Shown here: positions 23,455-33,201 of the stretch, in pieces
Layout: the number at the start of each line of letters is the position of its first letter
Position numbering within the stretch: the stretch's first letter is position 1
NCBI RefSeq assembly: GCF_041734735.1
Contig: NC_134878.1
Coordinates: forward strand, 182,501-246,500
Source of the DNA: Babylonia areolata
Lineage: Eukaryota > Mollusca > Gastropoda > Neogastropoda > Buccinidae
DNA length: 64,000 nucleotides
Reading direction: 5' to 3'
The notes under the pieces: model-generated
Seen by the model: only the letters and a program-made list of their open reading frames with translations
What the model was told of the DNA's origin: nothing
Databases searched by the model: none
Translations under genes and position numbers: made by a program

Positions 23455-24122
23455 TGAGTGTGGTTTGTCATTTTCACTGTGTGTGAAGTTTGTCATTTTC
23501 ACTGTGTGTGGTTGAGTGTGGTTTGTCATTTTCACTGTGTGTGGTTGAGTGTGGTTTGTCATTTTCACTGTGTGTGTGGTTGAGTGTGGTTTGTTATTTT
23601 CACTGTGTGTGGTTGAGTGTGGTTTGTCATTTTCACTGCGTGTGGTTGAGTGTGGTTTGTCATTTTCACTGTGTGTGTGGTTGAGTGTGGTTTGTCATTT
23701 TCACTGTGTGTGGTTGAGTGTGGTTTGTCATTTTCACTGTGTGTGGTTGAGTGTGGTTTGTCATTTTCACTGTGAGTGTGGTTGAGTGTGGTTTGTCATT
23801 TTCACTGTGTGTGTGGTTGATTGTGGTTTGTCATTTTCACTGTGTGTGGTTGAGTGTTGTTTGTTATTTTCACTGTGTGTGGTTGAGTGTGGTTTGTCAT
23901 TTTCACTGTGTGTGTGGTTGAGTGTGGTTTGTCATTTTCACTGTGTGTGGTTGAGTGTGGTTTGTCATTTTCACTGTGAGTGTGGTTGAGTGTGGTTTGT
24001 CATTTTCACTGTGTGTGGTTGAGTGTGGTTTGTCATTTTCACTGTGTGTGGTTGAGTGTGGTTTGTCATTTTCACTGTGTGTGTGGTTGAGTGTGGTTTG
24101 TCATTTTTACTGTGTGTGGTTG
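23455..24122. repeat. 33-35-bp minisatellite, left half
   Basis: About 20 copies of GTGGTTGAGTGTGGTTTGTC followed by ATTTTCACTGTGT, with GT-number variants. The array is interrupted at 24122 by the LINE and resumes in register at 28144. The duplicated target GGTTG lies at 24118-24122. Confidence 0.95.
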
Positions 24123-27100
24123 TCAGGTCAGGTCTCTACCTGCCACAGGTACCATGTAACCCTGTGCTACCTGTCACATGCGGGCAGATGGAGCTCGACA
24201 GCCCGGGAAGGCAGTCCATCTAAGACAAGGAAAAGTCTGAAGTAAAACCCATGAAGTGCTAAGGAATGCAGGACAGTCTCGACATGCATTGACCCTGGGT
24301 CCATGGCCATGTCCCGACTTTCAGTAGCCGCGCCCCCGTGCCTCCGAGGAAGGTTTTTGAGCCAGAGGCTAGGACAAGGACAGTCTGATATAAAACCTAC
24401 GACCTGAGGACCTCACTGTCACCGTCCCAGCTTGCTAGGCTATGGCAGATGAACCACGGGTGTAAAGGGTGGGGCCAGTACTGCGCACACTGCACTCCAC
24501 CTAAAAATTCCATTGCGCAGGCTTGAAGGACACGTCCACGTCCGCGCCACCAACTATTCCAAGCCCTGTAGCGATGGGAAAGGGGCGAAAACGGCAGGTG
24601 GAAGATGTCACTGGAAGCCGCAGTTCCAATCCTGCATGCAGGCGGTTCAGGATATTGGTCGCCTGATTGTTGACCCGGAGGTGACAGCATCACTCGGCAG
24701 CACCCTGAACGACCAAGCAGCCTTTTCTAGGGACAGCACTGCTTGCTCCACACGGAGAGGGGCCTAGAAAAGGTGGTCCAAACAAATGCTCATCTCCATA
24801 CCCCCCAGTTGGCTAGCCGCGGTCAACGGGCATCTCCAAACGCGGTCGAACAACAATAGAGAAGAAAAGGCCGGCACCTGCCTCACAATTAGGTGCAAAA
24901 GGACTAAAGGTAGCATGCTGGAACATCCGAACCATGCGTGACTCTGCAGACAGCAACCACCCAGAAAGGCGTTCCGCTCTAGTCGCACACGAACTTCAGA
25001 GACTGAACATTGACATTGCTGCCGTCAGCGAAGTCCGCTTTGCAGGGAAAGGCAGCCTCCAGGAACACGGCGCTGGGTACACCCTCTACTGGTCAGGCAA
25101 GCCAGAGACCGAGAGACGCCTCTATGGCGTAGGCTTTATGGTCAGGAGCACCATTGCCTCCAAGCTTGAAAACCTGCCAACAGGACACTCAGACCGAATT
25201 ATGTCCATGCGCCTCCCACTACGGAACAAACAGCATGCCACTCTGTTCAGCGTGTACGCTCCAACCCTCCAAGCGGACCCCACAGAAAAGGTCAAGTTTT
25301 ACACTGATCTGCGCAACCTCGTTCAGAACACCCCTGCTGACGACAAGGTCATCATCCTTGGCGACTTCAATGCCAGAGTTGGCCAAGATTCAGAAGCCTG
25401 GAAAGGAGTCCTTGGCAAGCATGGCGTTGGTAATTGCAACGACAATGGGCGCCTTCTTCTCGAGTTCTGTGCAGAGCAGCAGTTTACCATCACCAACACC
25501 ATTTTCCAGCAGAAGGACAGCCTGAAGACAACGTGGATGCATCCTCGGTCCAAACATTGGCACCTCATTGATTACATCCTGATGCGCCAGAGAGACGTAC
25601 GAGACGTCCTACACACCCGAGTGATGCCCAGCGCGGAGTGTCATACTGACCACCGCCTCGTCCGCAGCAAGCTCAGGCTCCACTTCAAGCCCAAACCAAA
25701 GAAAGGAGGAGCTCCTAGGAAGAAATTCCAGGTCGGCAACTTTCAGTCAGCTGAAGTGAAAGCTGAATTCCAGGCGAAGCTTCAGGACAAACTTGAAGAC
25801 CCCAGTTGCCCCACAGACCCCTCTCCAGAAGCACTATGGGCACAGCTGAAATCAGCCATCCTGCAGTCCTCTGAAGAAGTCCTAGGGTTCTCGTCGAAAA
25901 AGAACAAGGACTGGTTTGACGAAAACAACCAGGAGATCCAAGAATTGCTGGCGAAGAAGAGATCAGCCCACCAGGCTCACCTTGCACAACCGTCTTGTCC
26001 GGTGAAGAAAGCAACCTTCCGGCTCATATGCAGCAACCTCCAGCGCAAGCTTCGTGAGATTCAAAATGGGTGGTGGACCAACCTGGCAGAGAGGGCTCAG
26101 CTTTGTGCAGACACTGGTGACTACCGGGGCTTATACGAAGCCTTGAAGGCGGTGTACGGTCCCTCATACCAGGTCCAGAGTCCTTTGCGCAGCGCAGACG
26201 GCCAGGCGCTCTTCACAGACAAGACGTCGATCCTGAACAGGTGGTCGGAACATTTCCAGGCCCTCTTCAGCGCCAACCGCACGGTTCAAGACTCGGCAAT
26301 TCTCCGCATCCCACAACAGCCAGTGAAATTACAACTGGACGAGCTACCAACCCTAGAAGAGACTGTCAAGGCCATTGAACAGCTGAAATGTGGCAAGGCA
26401 GCAGGGGTTGACGGAATTCCGCCGGAGGCGTGGAAGAATGGAGGCCCAGCACTACACTCCAAACTCCACAACCTCTTTGTCTGCTGCTGGGAGCAAGGCA
26501 AACTACCACAGGACCTCCGTGACGCAGTCATCATCACCCTGTATAAAAACAAGGGAGAAAAGTCGGACTGCTCCAACTACAGGGGGATAACTCTGCTCTC
26601 CATCGCAAGCAAGATCCTCGCCAGAGTCCTCCTAAATCGGCTGGTGCCTACTATCGCCGAAGAACATCTCCCAGAGAGTCAGTGTGGCTTTAGAGCCAAC
26701 AGAGGCACCACTGACATGGTCTTCGTTCTCAGACAGCTACAAGAAAAATGTCGGGAACAGAACAAAGGACTGTATGCGACATTCGTCGATCTCACGAAAG
26801 CTTTCGACACCGTGAGCAGAAAAGGTCTGTGGGAGATCATGAAACGTCTAGGATGCCCCCCAAAATTCCTCAGCATGGTCATCCAACTACATGAGGAACA
26901 GCGTGGACAGGTCAGACACAGCAACGACCTTTCGGAGCCCTTCCCAATTGGAAATGGAGTGAAACAAGGTTGTGTCCTCGCGCCGACCCTCTTCACGATC
27001 TTCTTCAGCATGATGCTCCAACAGGCCACTGAAGATCTTGGCGACGACGACGGTATCTTCATCAGATACCGCACTGATGGCAGCCTATTCAACCTGAGGC

Positions 27101-28143
27101 GGCTACAGGCCCACACCAAGACACTGGAGCAACTCATCAGAGAGCTTCTGTTTGCCGACGATGCTGCCCTCGTCGCCCATACAGAAGCGGCCCTGCAGCG
27201 TATAACGTCCTGCTTCGCAGAGGCTGCGCAGCTCTTCGGCCTAGAAGTCAGTCTGAAAAAGACGGAAGTTCTCCACCAGCCTGCCCCACAGGAAGAATTC
27301 CACGCTCCTCACATCAACATCGGTGAGACAGAGCTGAAGTCGGTCCACCAGTTCAGCTACCTAGGCTGCACCATCTCGTCTGACGCCAAGATCGACAAGG
27401 AGATCGACAACAGACTTGCAAAGGCAAACAGCGCATTCGGCAGGCTGTACAAGAGAGTGTGGAACAACAAACACCTGAAGAAAGACACAAAGATCAGCGT
27501 GTACAGAGCTGTTGTACTGCCCACCCTGTTGTATGGCTCCGAAACCTGGGTCACCTACCGGCACCACATACGACTGTTTGATCGCTTCCACCAGCGCTGC
27601 CTTCGCACCATCCTCAGCATCCACTGGAGTGACTACATCACAAATGTCGAGGTCCTGGAGCAGGCAAAGACTATCAGCATCGAGGCAGTGCTGCTAAAGA
27701 CCCAGCTACGTTGGGCAGGGCACGTGTCCAGGATGGAGGACCACCGCCTGCCCAAGATCGCGCTGTATGGCGAACTGTCCACTGGCCACCGTGACAGAGG
27801 AGCACCCAAGAAGAGATACAAAGACTCCTTGAAGAAAGCTCTCGGTGCCTGTCACATTGACCATCGCCAGTGGTCCGCAGTAGCCGCTGATCGAGAGACC
27901 TGGCGACGCACCATCCACCAAGCTGTCTCCTCCTTCGAAAACAACCGCAGGGCCAGCCTTGAGGACAAACGCAGAAGGAGGAAGAACCACGACGCTGCAG
28001 CCGCGAACCCAGACCAGACTTTCCCTTGCAACCGCTGCGGCCGACTCTGCTTTTCCCGCATTGGCCTTGTCAGCCATGAGCGTGCCTGCATCAGACGTGG
28101 ACAACGCCCTTCCTAGATCTTCGTTAGCGAAGCCAGGCCATGA
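24123..28143 (+). mobile_element. Near-complete APE-type LINE inserted in the minisatellite
   Basis: A 4,021-bp insertion splits the array. It has about 0.8 kb of 5' leader, a single 1060-codon frame with endonuclease, reverse transcriptase and a C-terminal zinc motif, and a 27-base 3' end. The 3' end contains a small hairpin (CTTCG-TTAG-CGAAG at 28119-28132) and no poly-A. GGTTG flanks both ends (24118-24122 and 28144-28148) and fits a 5-bp target duplication; the repetitive target leaves its exact length uncertain. Clade is tentative: the endonuclease and the RWAGHVSRMED-type C-terminal region recall RTE/CR1-related elements, including the BovB-like proteins annotated as craniofacial development protein 2. 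Confidence 0.9.
24934..28116 (+). CDS. LINE ORF2-type polyprotein: AP endonuclease plus reverse transcriptase
   Basis: The 1060-residue product would nick target DNA and copy element RNA by target-primed reverse transcription. Endonuclease covers about residues 1-245: Glu33 in SEVRF, GDFNARVG at 143-150 with Asp144 and Asn146, and the terminal HTDHRLV with Asp239 and His240. Reverse transcriptase covers about 430-790: GKAAGVDGIPPEAWKNGG, FVDLTKAFDTV near 615, NGVKQGCVLAPTLF, and the catalytic FADDAAL near 740. The tail has GSETWVTYRHHIRLFDRFH and RWAGHVSRMEDHRLPKIAL, then a Cys-His motif C-x2-C-x12-H-x3-C near 1032-1052 (CNRCGRLCFSRIG). The frame is unbroken. The conserved endonuclease start LKVACWNIRTM lies immediately before the first ATG; the frame is open back to 24817 without another ATG, so initiation may be upstream, non-AUG or by reinitiation. 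A shorter frame at 24513-24767 has no recognised ORF1 domain. All catalytic residues I can check are present. Confidence 0.93.
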   Translation: MRDSADSNHPERRSALVAHELQRLNIDIAAVSEVRFAGKGSLQEHGAGYTLYWSGKPETERRLYGVGFMVRSTIASKLENLPTGHSDRIMSMRLPLRNKQHATLFSVYAPTLQADPTEKVKFYTDLRNLVQNTPADDKVIILGDFNARVGQDSEAWKGVLGKHGVGNCNDNGRLLLEFCAEQQFTITNTIFQQKDSLKTTWMHPRSKHWHLIDYILMRQRDVRDVLHTRVMPSAECHTDHRLVRSKLRLHFKPKPKKGGAPRKKFQVGNFQSAEVKAEFQAKLQDKLEDPSCPTDPSPEALWAQLKSAILQSSEEVLGFSSKKNKDWFDENNQEIQELLAKKRSAHQAHLAQPSCPVKKATFRLICSNLQRKLREIQNGWWTNLAERAQLCADTGDYRGLYEALKAVYGPSYQVQSPLRSADGQALFTDKTSILNRWSEHFQALFSANRTVQDSAILRIPQQPVKLQLDELPTLEETVKAIEQLKCGKAAGVDGIPPEAWKNGGPALHSKLHNLFVCCWEQGKLPQDLRDAVIITLYKNKGEKSDCSNYRGITLLSIASKILARVLLNRLVPTIAEEHLPESQCGFRANRGTTDMVFVLRQLQEKCREQNKGLYATFVDLTKAFDTVSRKGLWEIMKRLGCPPKFLSMVIQLHEEQRGQVRHSNDLSEPFPIGNGVKQGCVLAPTLFTIFFSMMLQQATEDLGDDDGIFIRYRTDGSLFNLRRLQAHTKTLEQLIRELLFADDAALVAHTEAALQRITSCFAEAAQLFGLEVSLKKTEVLHQPAPQEEFHAPHINIGETELKSVHQFSYLGCTISSDAKIDKEIDNRLAKANSAFGRLYKRVWNNKHLKKDTKISVYRAVVLPTLLYGSETWVTYRHHIRLFDRFHQRCLRTILSIHWSDYITNVEVLEQAKTISIEAVLLKTQLRWAGHVSRMEDHRLPKIALYGELSTGHRDRGAPKKRYKDSLKKALGACHIDHRQWSAVAADRETWRRTIHQAVSSFENNRRASLEDKRRRRKNHDAAAANPDQTFPCNRCGRLCFSRIGLVSHERACIRRGQRPS

Positions 28144-28556
28144 GGTTGAGTGTGGTTTGTCATTTTCACTGTGTTTGAGGTTGAGTGTGGTTTGTCATTT
28201 TCACTGTGTGTGGTTGAGTGTGGTTTGTCATTTTCACTGTGTGTGTGGTTGAGTGTGGTTTGTCATTTTCACTGTGTGTGGTTGAGTGTGGTTTGTCATT
28301 TTCACTGTGTGTGTGGTTGAGTGTGGTATGTCATTTTCACTGTGTGTGTGGTTGAGTGTGGTTTGTCATTTTCACTGTGTGTGGTTGAGTGTTGTTTGTC
28401 ATTTTCACTGTGTGTGTGGTTGAGTGTGGTTTGTCATTTTCACTGTGTGTGGTTGAGTGTGGTTTGTCATTTTCACTGTGTGTGGTTGAGTGTGGTTTGT
28501 CATTTTCACTGTGTGTGTGGTTGAGTGTGGTTTGTCATTTTCACTGTGTGTGTGGA
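28144..28556. repeat. 33-35-bp minisatellite, right half
   Basis: Twelve or so copies of the same unit as 23455-24122, continuing after the LINE and ending at GTGTGTGGAAGATTGCC. Variants such as TTGTTTGTC and TGGTATGTC are scattered through it. Confidence 0.95.
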
Positions 28557-28624
28557 AGATTGCCAGTGCGAACATTGAGTCAAAATTTACTAAGAGAAAT
28601 ACGATAAATAAATACCATTCAGTA

Positions 28625-28840
28625 TTGTAGTCGTTATTAATATTATCATTTTCATTAGTATTAGTATTACCATTTTTAGTATTATTATCATTATTATGAT
28701 CATCATATTATTATCATTATTATTATTATTGTTGTTATTATTATCATTAGTAGTAGTAGTATTTGTATTAGTATTAGTATTGTTGTTGTTGCTGCTGTTA
28801 TCATTATCATTATTATCATTATTATTATAATCATTACTTA
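28625..28840. repeat. (ATT/ATC/AGT)n trinucleotide repeat
   Basis: AT-rich imperfect trinucleotide repeat with ATC, AGT and TTG interruptions. Confidence 0.9.
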
Positions 28841-29884
28841 ATCTGGTGAGGCGGAGGTGGATCACTGTGAGAAAGCTATTCACTGGATGGGGAAAAACTG
28901 GCAGTATAGCAATTTTTGTCCCAACATTAACCCTCGGACATAAGTTCCTGCAAGATCAGTGTCTGTGCAAGGAAAAGTATTTGTATTCAGCTGACAGACA
29001 TTTCAGATCAACTGACAGTTCATACATAATTGAAACCCACACTCTGACATGCACAGACCAACTCAGCCAGTTACTTTATATGATTATTGTGTGTGACTAT
29101 ATTGTGATTGTTAATTTGTGAAGCGCCGTGAGCTTCTCTGTGAGGGAACAGCGTTACAGAAGAGTACTGCATTAATATTATCATTCTAGTGGTATAGTGT
29201 ATACTACAGTCTGCACACAACACATAAAAAATCTGGACATTCATTTCGATACCATATACACCAGTAAACACATTCACACATGACCAACGCAAAGAGAAAC
29301 AAGAACACGCGGAAAGATGAAATAAAACTATGGTCTGGTCATTGAAATGTTTCTCCATTGGTCACTGGAGATTTGGAATGTCTTGCTGCTTGAACAATGG
29401 GATTCAAGTCCGTCAAGAAGTGACGCATCCTCGTCTTATGTCAAATTCAGTTTAAAAACTGATTGAATTGACATGCATATGATTATATACAGAGTGGTGG
29501 AAGGGAGAATATTAATGAGGTGTTATGATTATGAAGCACAGGATTGAGCAATTACAGTTGTTAGAGATTTCGACAATCTTTTTTTTAATTTTTTTTATCT
29601 CAACTACGCACGCGCGCGCGCGTGTGTGTGTATTTTACGACTGCAGTGCACACAAATAATACTACTTTATGTCTTTATCCTATCTAGACTACAACGTGTG
29701 TATGCGTGTGGCGTGGTGTGGTCGTGCGTGCGTCTGTGCATCCGTATGCCTGTGTGTGCACGTGAGCGTGCGCACATAAACCTTGTAGTGCCCCCTGTAT
29801 TCCGTACTCCGAAGTCTCACGTGGTTTATTTTGTCACAAATCAGAGGTCAGAGCAGTCACATGCAGTCAAGTCACTTGCACAAA
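28841..29884. other. No gene; retroelement tail at 29105-29185
   Basis: A GTGAAGCGCCGTGAGCTTC motif at 29119-29137, followed by an ATTAATATTATCATTC tail, resembles a LINE/SINE 3' end, and the simple repeat before it may belong to the same insertion. A (GC)n/(GT)n patch lies at 29605-29630. No exon was found. Confidence 0.5.
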
Positions 29885-30365
29885 GAGAGAGGCAGACAGA
29901 CAGAGACCGACAACAGAGAGGCAGACAGACAGAGACCGACAACAGAGAGACAGACAGACAGAGACCGACAACAGAGAGGCAGACAGACAGAGACCGACAA
30001 CAGAGAGACAGACAGACAGAGACCGACAACAGAGAGACAGACAGACAGAGACCGACAACAGAGAGGCAGACAGACAGAGACCGACAACAGAGAGGCAGAC
30101 AGACAGAGACCGACAACAGAGAGACAGACAGACAGAGACCGACAACAGAGAGACAGACAGACAGAGACCGACAACAGAGAGGCAGACAGACAGAGACCGA
30201 CAACAGAGAGACAGACAGACAGAGACCGACAACAGAGAGACAGACAGACAGAGACCGACAACAGAGAGACAGACAGACAGAGACCGACAACAGAGAGACA
30301 GACAGACAGAGACCGACAACAGAGAGGCAGACAGACAGAGACCGACAACAGAGAGACAGACAGAG
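29885..30365. repeat. 29-bp minisatellite
   Basis: About 16.5 copies of ACAGAGAGACAGACAGACAG plus AGACCGACA, with one alternating A/G site (GAGACAG or GAGGCAG). The 29-bp period cycles through all three frames and none meets a stop, so long RQTETDNRE-type and [11 protein letters not shown]-type frames appear on both strands. They are not genes. Confidence 0.96.
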
Positions 30366-30454
30366 GATTCAGAGCCGTAATAACTTGAGAAATTATAGTA
30401 TGGTGTTGTAATATGCCCTGGCTACTCGAGTGTATGCAGGATGCACGCGCGTGC

Positions 30455-30478
30455 ACACACAGACACAGACACAGACAC

Positions 30479-30509
<31 letters not shown>

Positions 30510-30510
30510 G

Positions 30511-30573
<63 letters not shown>
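30455..30573. repeat. (CA)n-(CT)n-(CA)n compound microsatellite
   Basis: Three successive dinucleotide runs. Confidence 0.95.
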
Positions 30574-30575
<2 letters not shown>

Positions 30576-31744
30576 TGAATCCAGACTCGTAGTATGTTTT
30601 GCTTCTGTGTTTCATGTGATTTTGATTTTCACGTGTATATTCAAACAAATGCGACGCAACAAATGTTGTTTGTTTACCCCTTCATAGGGGCTATGGCCTG
30701 ATGAATAAACCATCCATATCCGTCTCTCTCTCTCAGAGATATTCCAGCTGACACACTGGTCGAGCTGATTTTTAACCATCAATGGCAAACCCCTCAGTGT
30801 CAAGTTGTTCGGTGCTGGGGTCTCAGCGTTGTCCAATCCGAGGTCTTGGCTGGCACATCGAAAACATCGTGCATTTTTCCACGAGATGACCCGTGCAACA
30901 CGCCGTGAAAACTTCAGGTTTGAGAACTCAAACTCACACAGCTTTAGAGAGCAGTTTGAAAGGAACGGAGCTACACGTTCAAGGAGGACTTCAACCTGGA
31001 ATGGAATGGTTGTCGTGCAAAGTGTGTATATATACGTAATTCAGACGACTGTGGAAACAACTGCATGTTTCAACTCTTCAATTCTCAACATTTTCAATTA
31101 AGAAGCAAAAAAAAAAAAAAAAAAAAGGAAAGCTCTGAACTAAGTGTTCATCAGCCTGGACACTGACAGAGGGGAGTCTTCATTTTGTGAACATGGGGTG
31201 GAAATTTCGCAGTGAATGAGTTGTGTAGTATTCAGTCTGAACAACATGTATTTCTGAAACGTGGCGGAACTAAGGTGCAAGAACCAACTCCTGGCGCTTG
31301 TTTTACCACACACAGTTCTTAGCCCCTAATGTGGAAAGAATGCACACACAACAAGTCCAAGAACTGTGTTGGAAATCACTTCCGTTGATGAAGAGGACCT
31401 TTTGAGAAGCATCATACAGGATGTACGTGCTGAGGTGCTTCCAGTTTGCACAGAATCTTTGTCCACGGACGTCAGGTGAGGTGTTTCTTTTCCCCTCGTC
31501 CTCCCCCCCCCTCCCTGCCCCCACCCCCACTCCACTTCCAACCCACCTTCCCACACCTTTAAGTCTTGACTGATGCTCGGCCAACATTTCACGTGCAAAA
31601 ACCCAAAAAACAAAAACAAAAAACTTCGAAAATTATCATTTCATGCAGAGCGAGGGTTCGGTGGATGTAAATCGCGTTTGTTTGATTGTACAAGTGTGCC
31701 TCGTGTGTGTGTGTGTGTGTTCCATCATTTCTATTCTTGACAGC
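30574..31744. other. No gene seen
   Basis: An A-run lies at 31108-31126 and a C-rich patch at 31500-31545. No exon or repeat family was supported. Confidence 0.5.
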
Positions 31745-32010
31745 CATCAGCCAAAGTAAGGCAAGCGAGGGACTAGGGCTCTGCCGGTCGGGGTTTGACC
31801 CCGGGGGCCGCTTCGGTGGCCGGAAAGGCCTGGTCCTGATGCCTGAAACATGATGGCTCCCCCCCCCTCCCCCCCACCTGGGCCCGCCATCTTTCTACCC
31901 CCTTTTTAGGCCCTAGGAAGGTGTTTCTCCACGCTGCTGCACTCCTCATTATGGTGTCAGAATGGTCAATGAGATGACCATGGACACCTAATAGGAAGAA
32001 GGAGAAGAAA
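31745..32010. mobile_element. Possible SINE or retroelement fragment
   Basis: It holds a B-box-like GGTCGGGGTTTGACCCC at 31787-31803 and ends in a purine GAAGAAGGAGAAGAAAC tail at 31994-32010. It has no second copy here, so the assignment rests on these two traits only. Confidence 0.35.
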
Positions 32011-32164
32011 CACAAATGGCCTCGTAATGTGTGGGTGGGCTGTATCCACTTTTCTACCCCTGTACTTTAGTTTCAGAGAGGGAAAAAGTTATAAATTGGT
32101 TCCATTGTAACATGTAATGTACATTTCTTCTCCTCCACTTTTATTTTTACTGTTCATCTCCTTC

Positions 32165-32500
32165 GCTTATAAAGTTCTTATAAAGTAGGCGGTAAAGACA
32201 TCTTTCCATGAATCATGTCCTACTTGGTTTATTTGTTGAAGGTCTTTTGGTCTGCAGATGAGAAATTGCATTTGCAACTTGCTATTTTGCTGGTATGGCA
32301 TTTAGGAATCCTCCTCCAGTTCTCATTTGTTGCAAGTAATAGTTTCCCAACCCTTTGCGGGTGGAAATGTTTCTGTACTTTAATGTTTATCATGTTTAAT
32401 CCACCTTCTCCATTATCAGCTTTTACGTTTTCGAAACCCTTTATGTAGCTGTGCTTCCTTTTCCAAACGAATTTGTAGAGCATAGTATTCTGGCTCATAC
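32165..32500 (-). mobile_element. L1-like LINE fragment, region downstream of RT
   Basis: The minus strand encodes MLYKFVWKRKHSYIKGFE, then ADNGEGGLNMINIKV and, further on, a WKDVFTAYFIRTL-like stretch. The LYxFVWxxK...GGLxMIxI pattern is characteristic of the region after RT in L1/Tx1-type ORF2 proteins. Endonuclease and RT are missing. It may belong to the same family as the element at 62.1 kb, but the two pieces do not overlap, so this cannot be checked here. Confidence 0.75.
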
Positions 32501-32632
32501 GGTTTGAGATATCAACTGGTTGTATTTGTAGAGCATAGTATTCTGGCTCATACGGTTTGAGATATCAACTAATTGTATTTGTAGAGCATAGTATTCTGGC
32601 TCATACGGTTTGAGATATCAACTGATTGTATT
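32468..32632. repeat. 53-bp tandem repeat x 3
   Basis: Three copies of a unit containing TTTGTAGAGCATAGTATTCT and GGCTCATACGGTTTGAGATA. The first overlaps the L1-like reading frame, so LINE sequence itself was duplicated locally. Confidence 0.92.
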
Positions 32633-32639
32633 ACAAAGG

Positions 32640-32945
32640 TCATCTAAGTAAGAAAACTTCTAATATATTTTTCCGTGTGTGTTGAACTCTTACTCCATTC
32701 GTTTGTTTGGCTCTGTATTTGAAGTCTGTCATCATCATCTTCATCATCATCATCCATTTGACGTCCACAGTCATCATGTTGACTATTCTTTCCATTTACC
32801 TTTGATGTATTTTGCCATTTCGTCAGTTTATAAATATATTCATACAATATTTATCAACTTGTTCTAATTGGAAGATTTTTTTTCTCCTAATTACCTCCCT
32901 GTCCTATAGTTTTTATAAAGTTTAATTTTGGGCCTGAAAATCTTT
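32640..32945. other. No gene seen
   Basis: AT-rich sequence with a (CATCAT)n patch at 32728-32755. It may include more LINE-derived sequence. Confidence 0.45.
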
Positions 32946-32978
<33 letters not shown>

Positions 32979-32988
32979 TGTCTCGCTG

Positions 32989-33019
<31 letters not shown>

Positions 33020-33056
33020 CTCTCGCTGACTGTGTGTGTGTGTGTGTGTCTCGCTG

Positions 33057-33092
<36 letters not shown>
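32946..33092. repeat. (GT)n with three CTCGCTGACT spacers
   Basis: Four GT runs separated by CTCGCTGACTG blocks, showing higher-order duplication of a microsatellite with its spacer. Confidence 0.93.
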
Positions 33093-33097
<5 letters not shown>

Positions 33098-33201
33098 TGT
33101 TTCTCCCCAGCCTTCCGCCCTCAGAAAGCTGGAAGCATACTTCCATGGATTTTCAGTACGTCGATCTGACGTGCTCCCCACCGCCATTCACGTTCAGATC
33201 A

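Noticed and set aside
24513-24767. LINE ORF1
   Set aside because: Eighty-four codons without a zinc knuckle, RRM or coiled coil; likely chance within the 5' leader.
29626-30504. RQTETDNRE and [11 protein letters not shown] repeat frames
   Set aside because: A 29-bp period passes through all three frames without stops, so the frames carry no coding signal.
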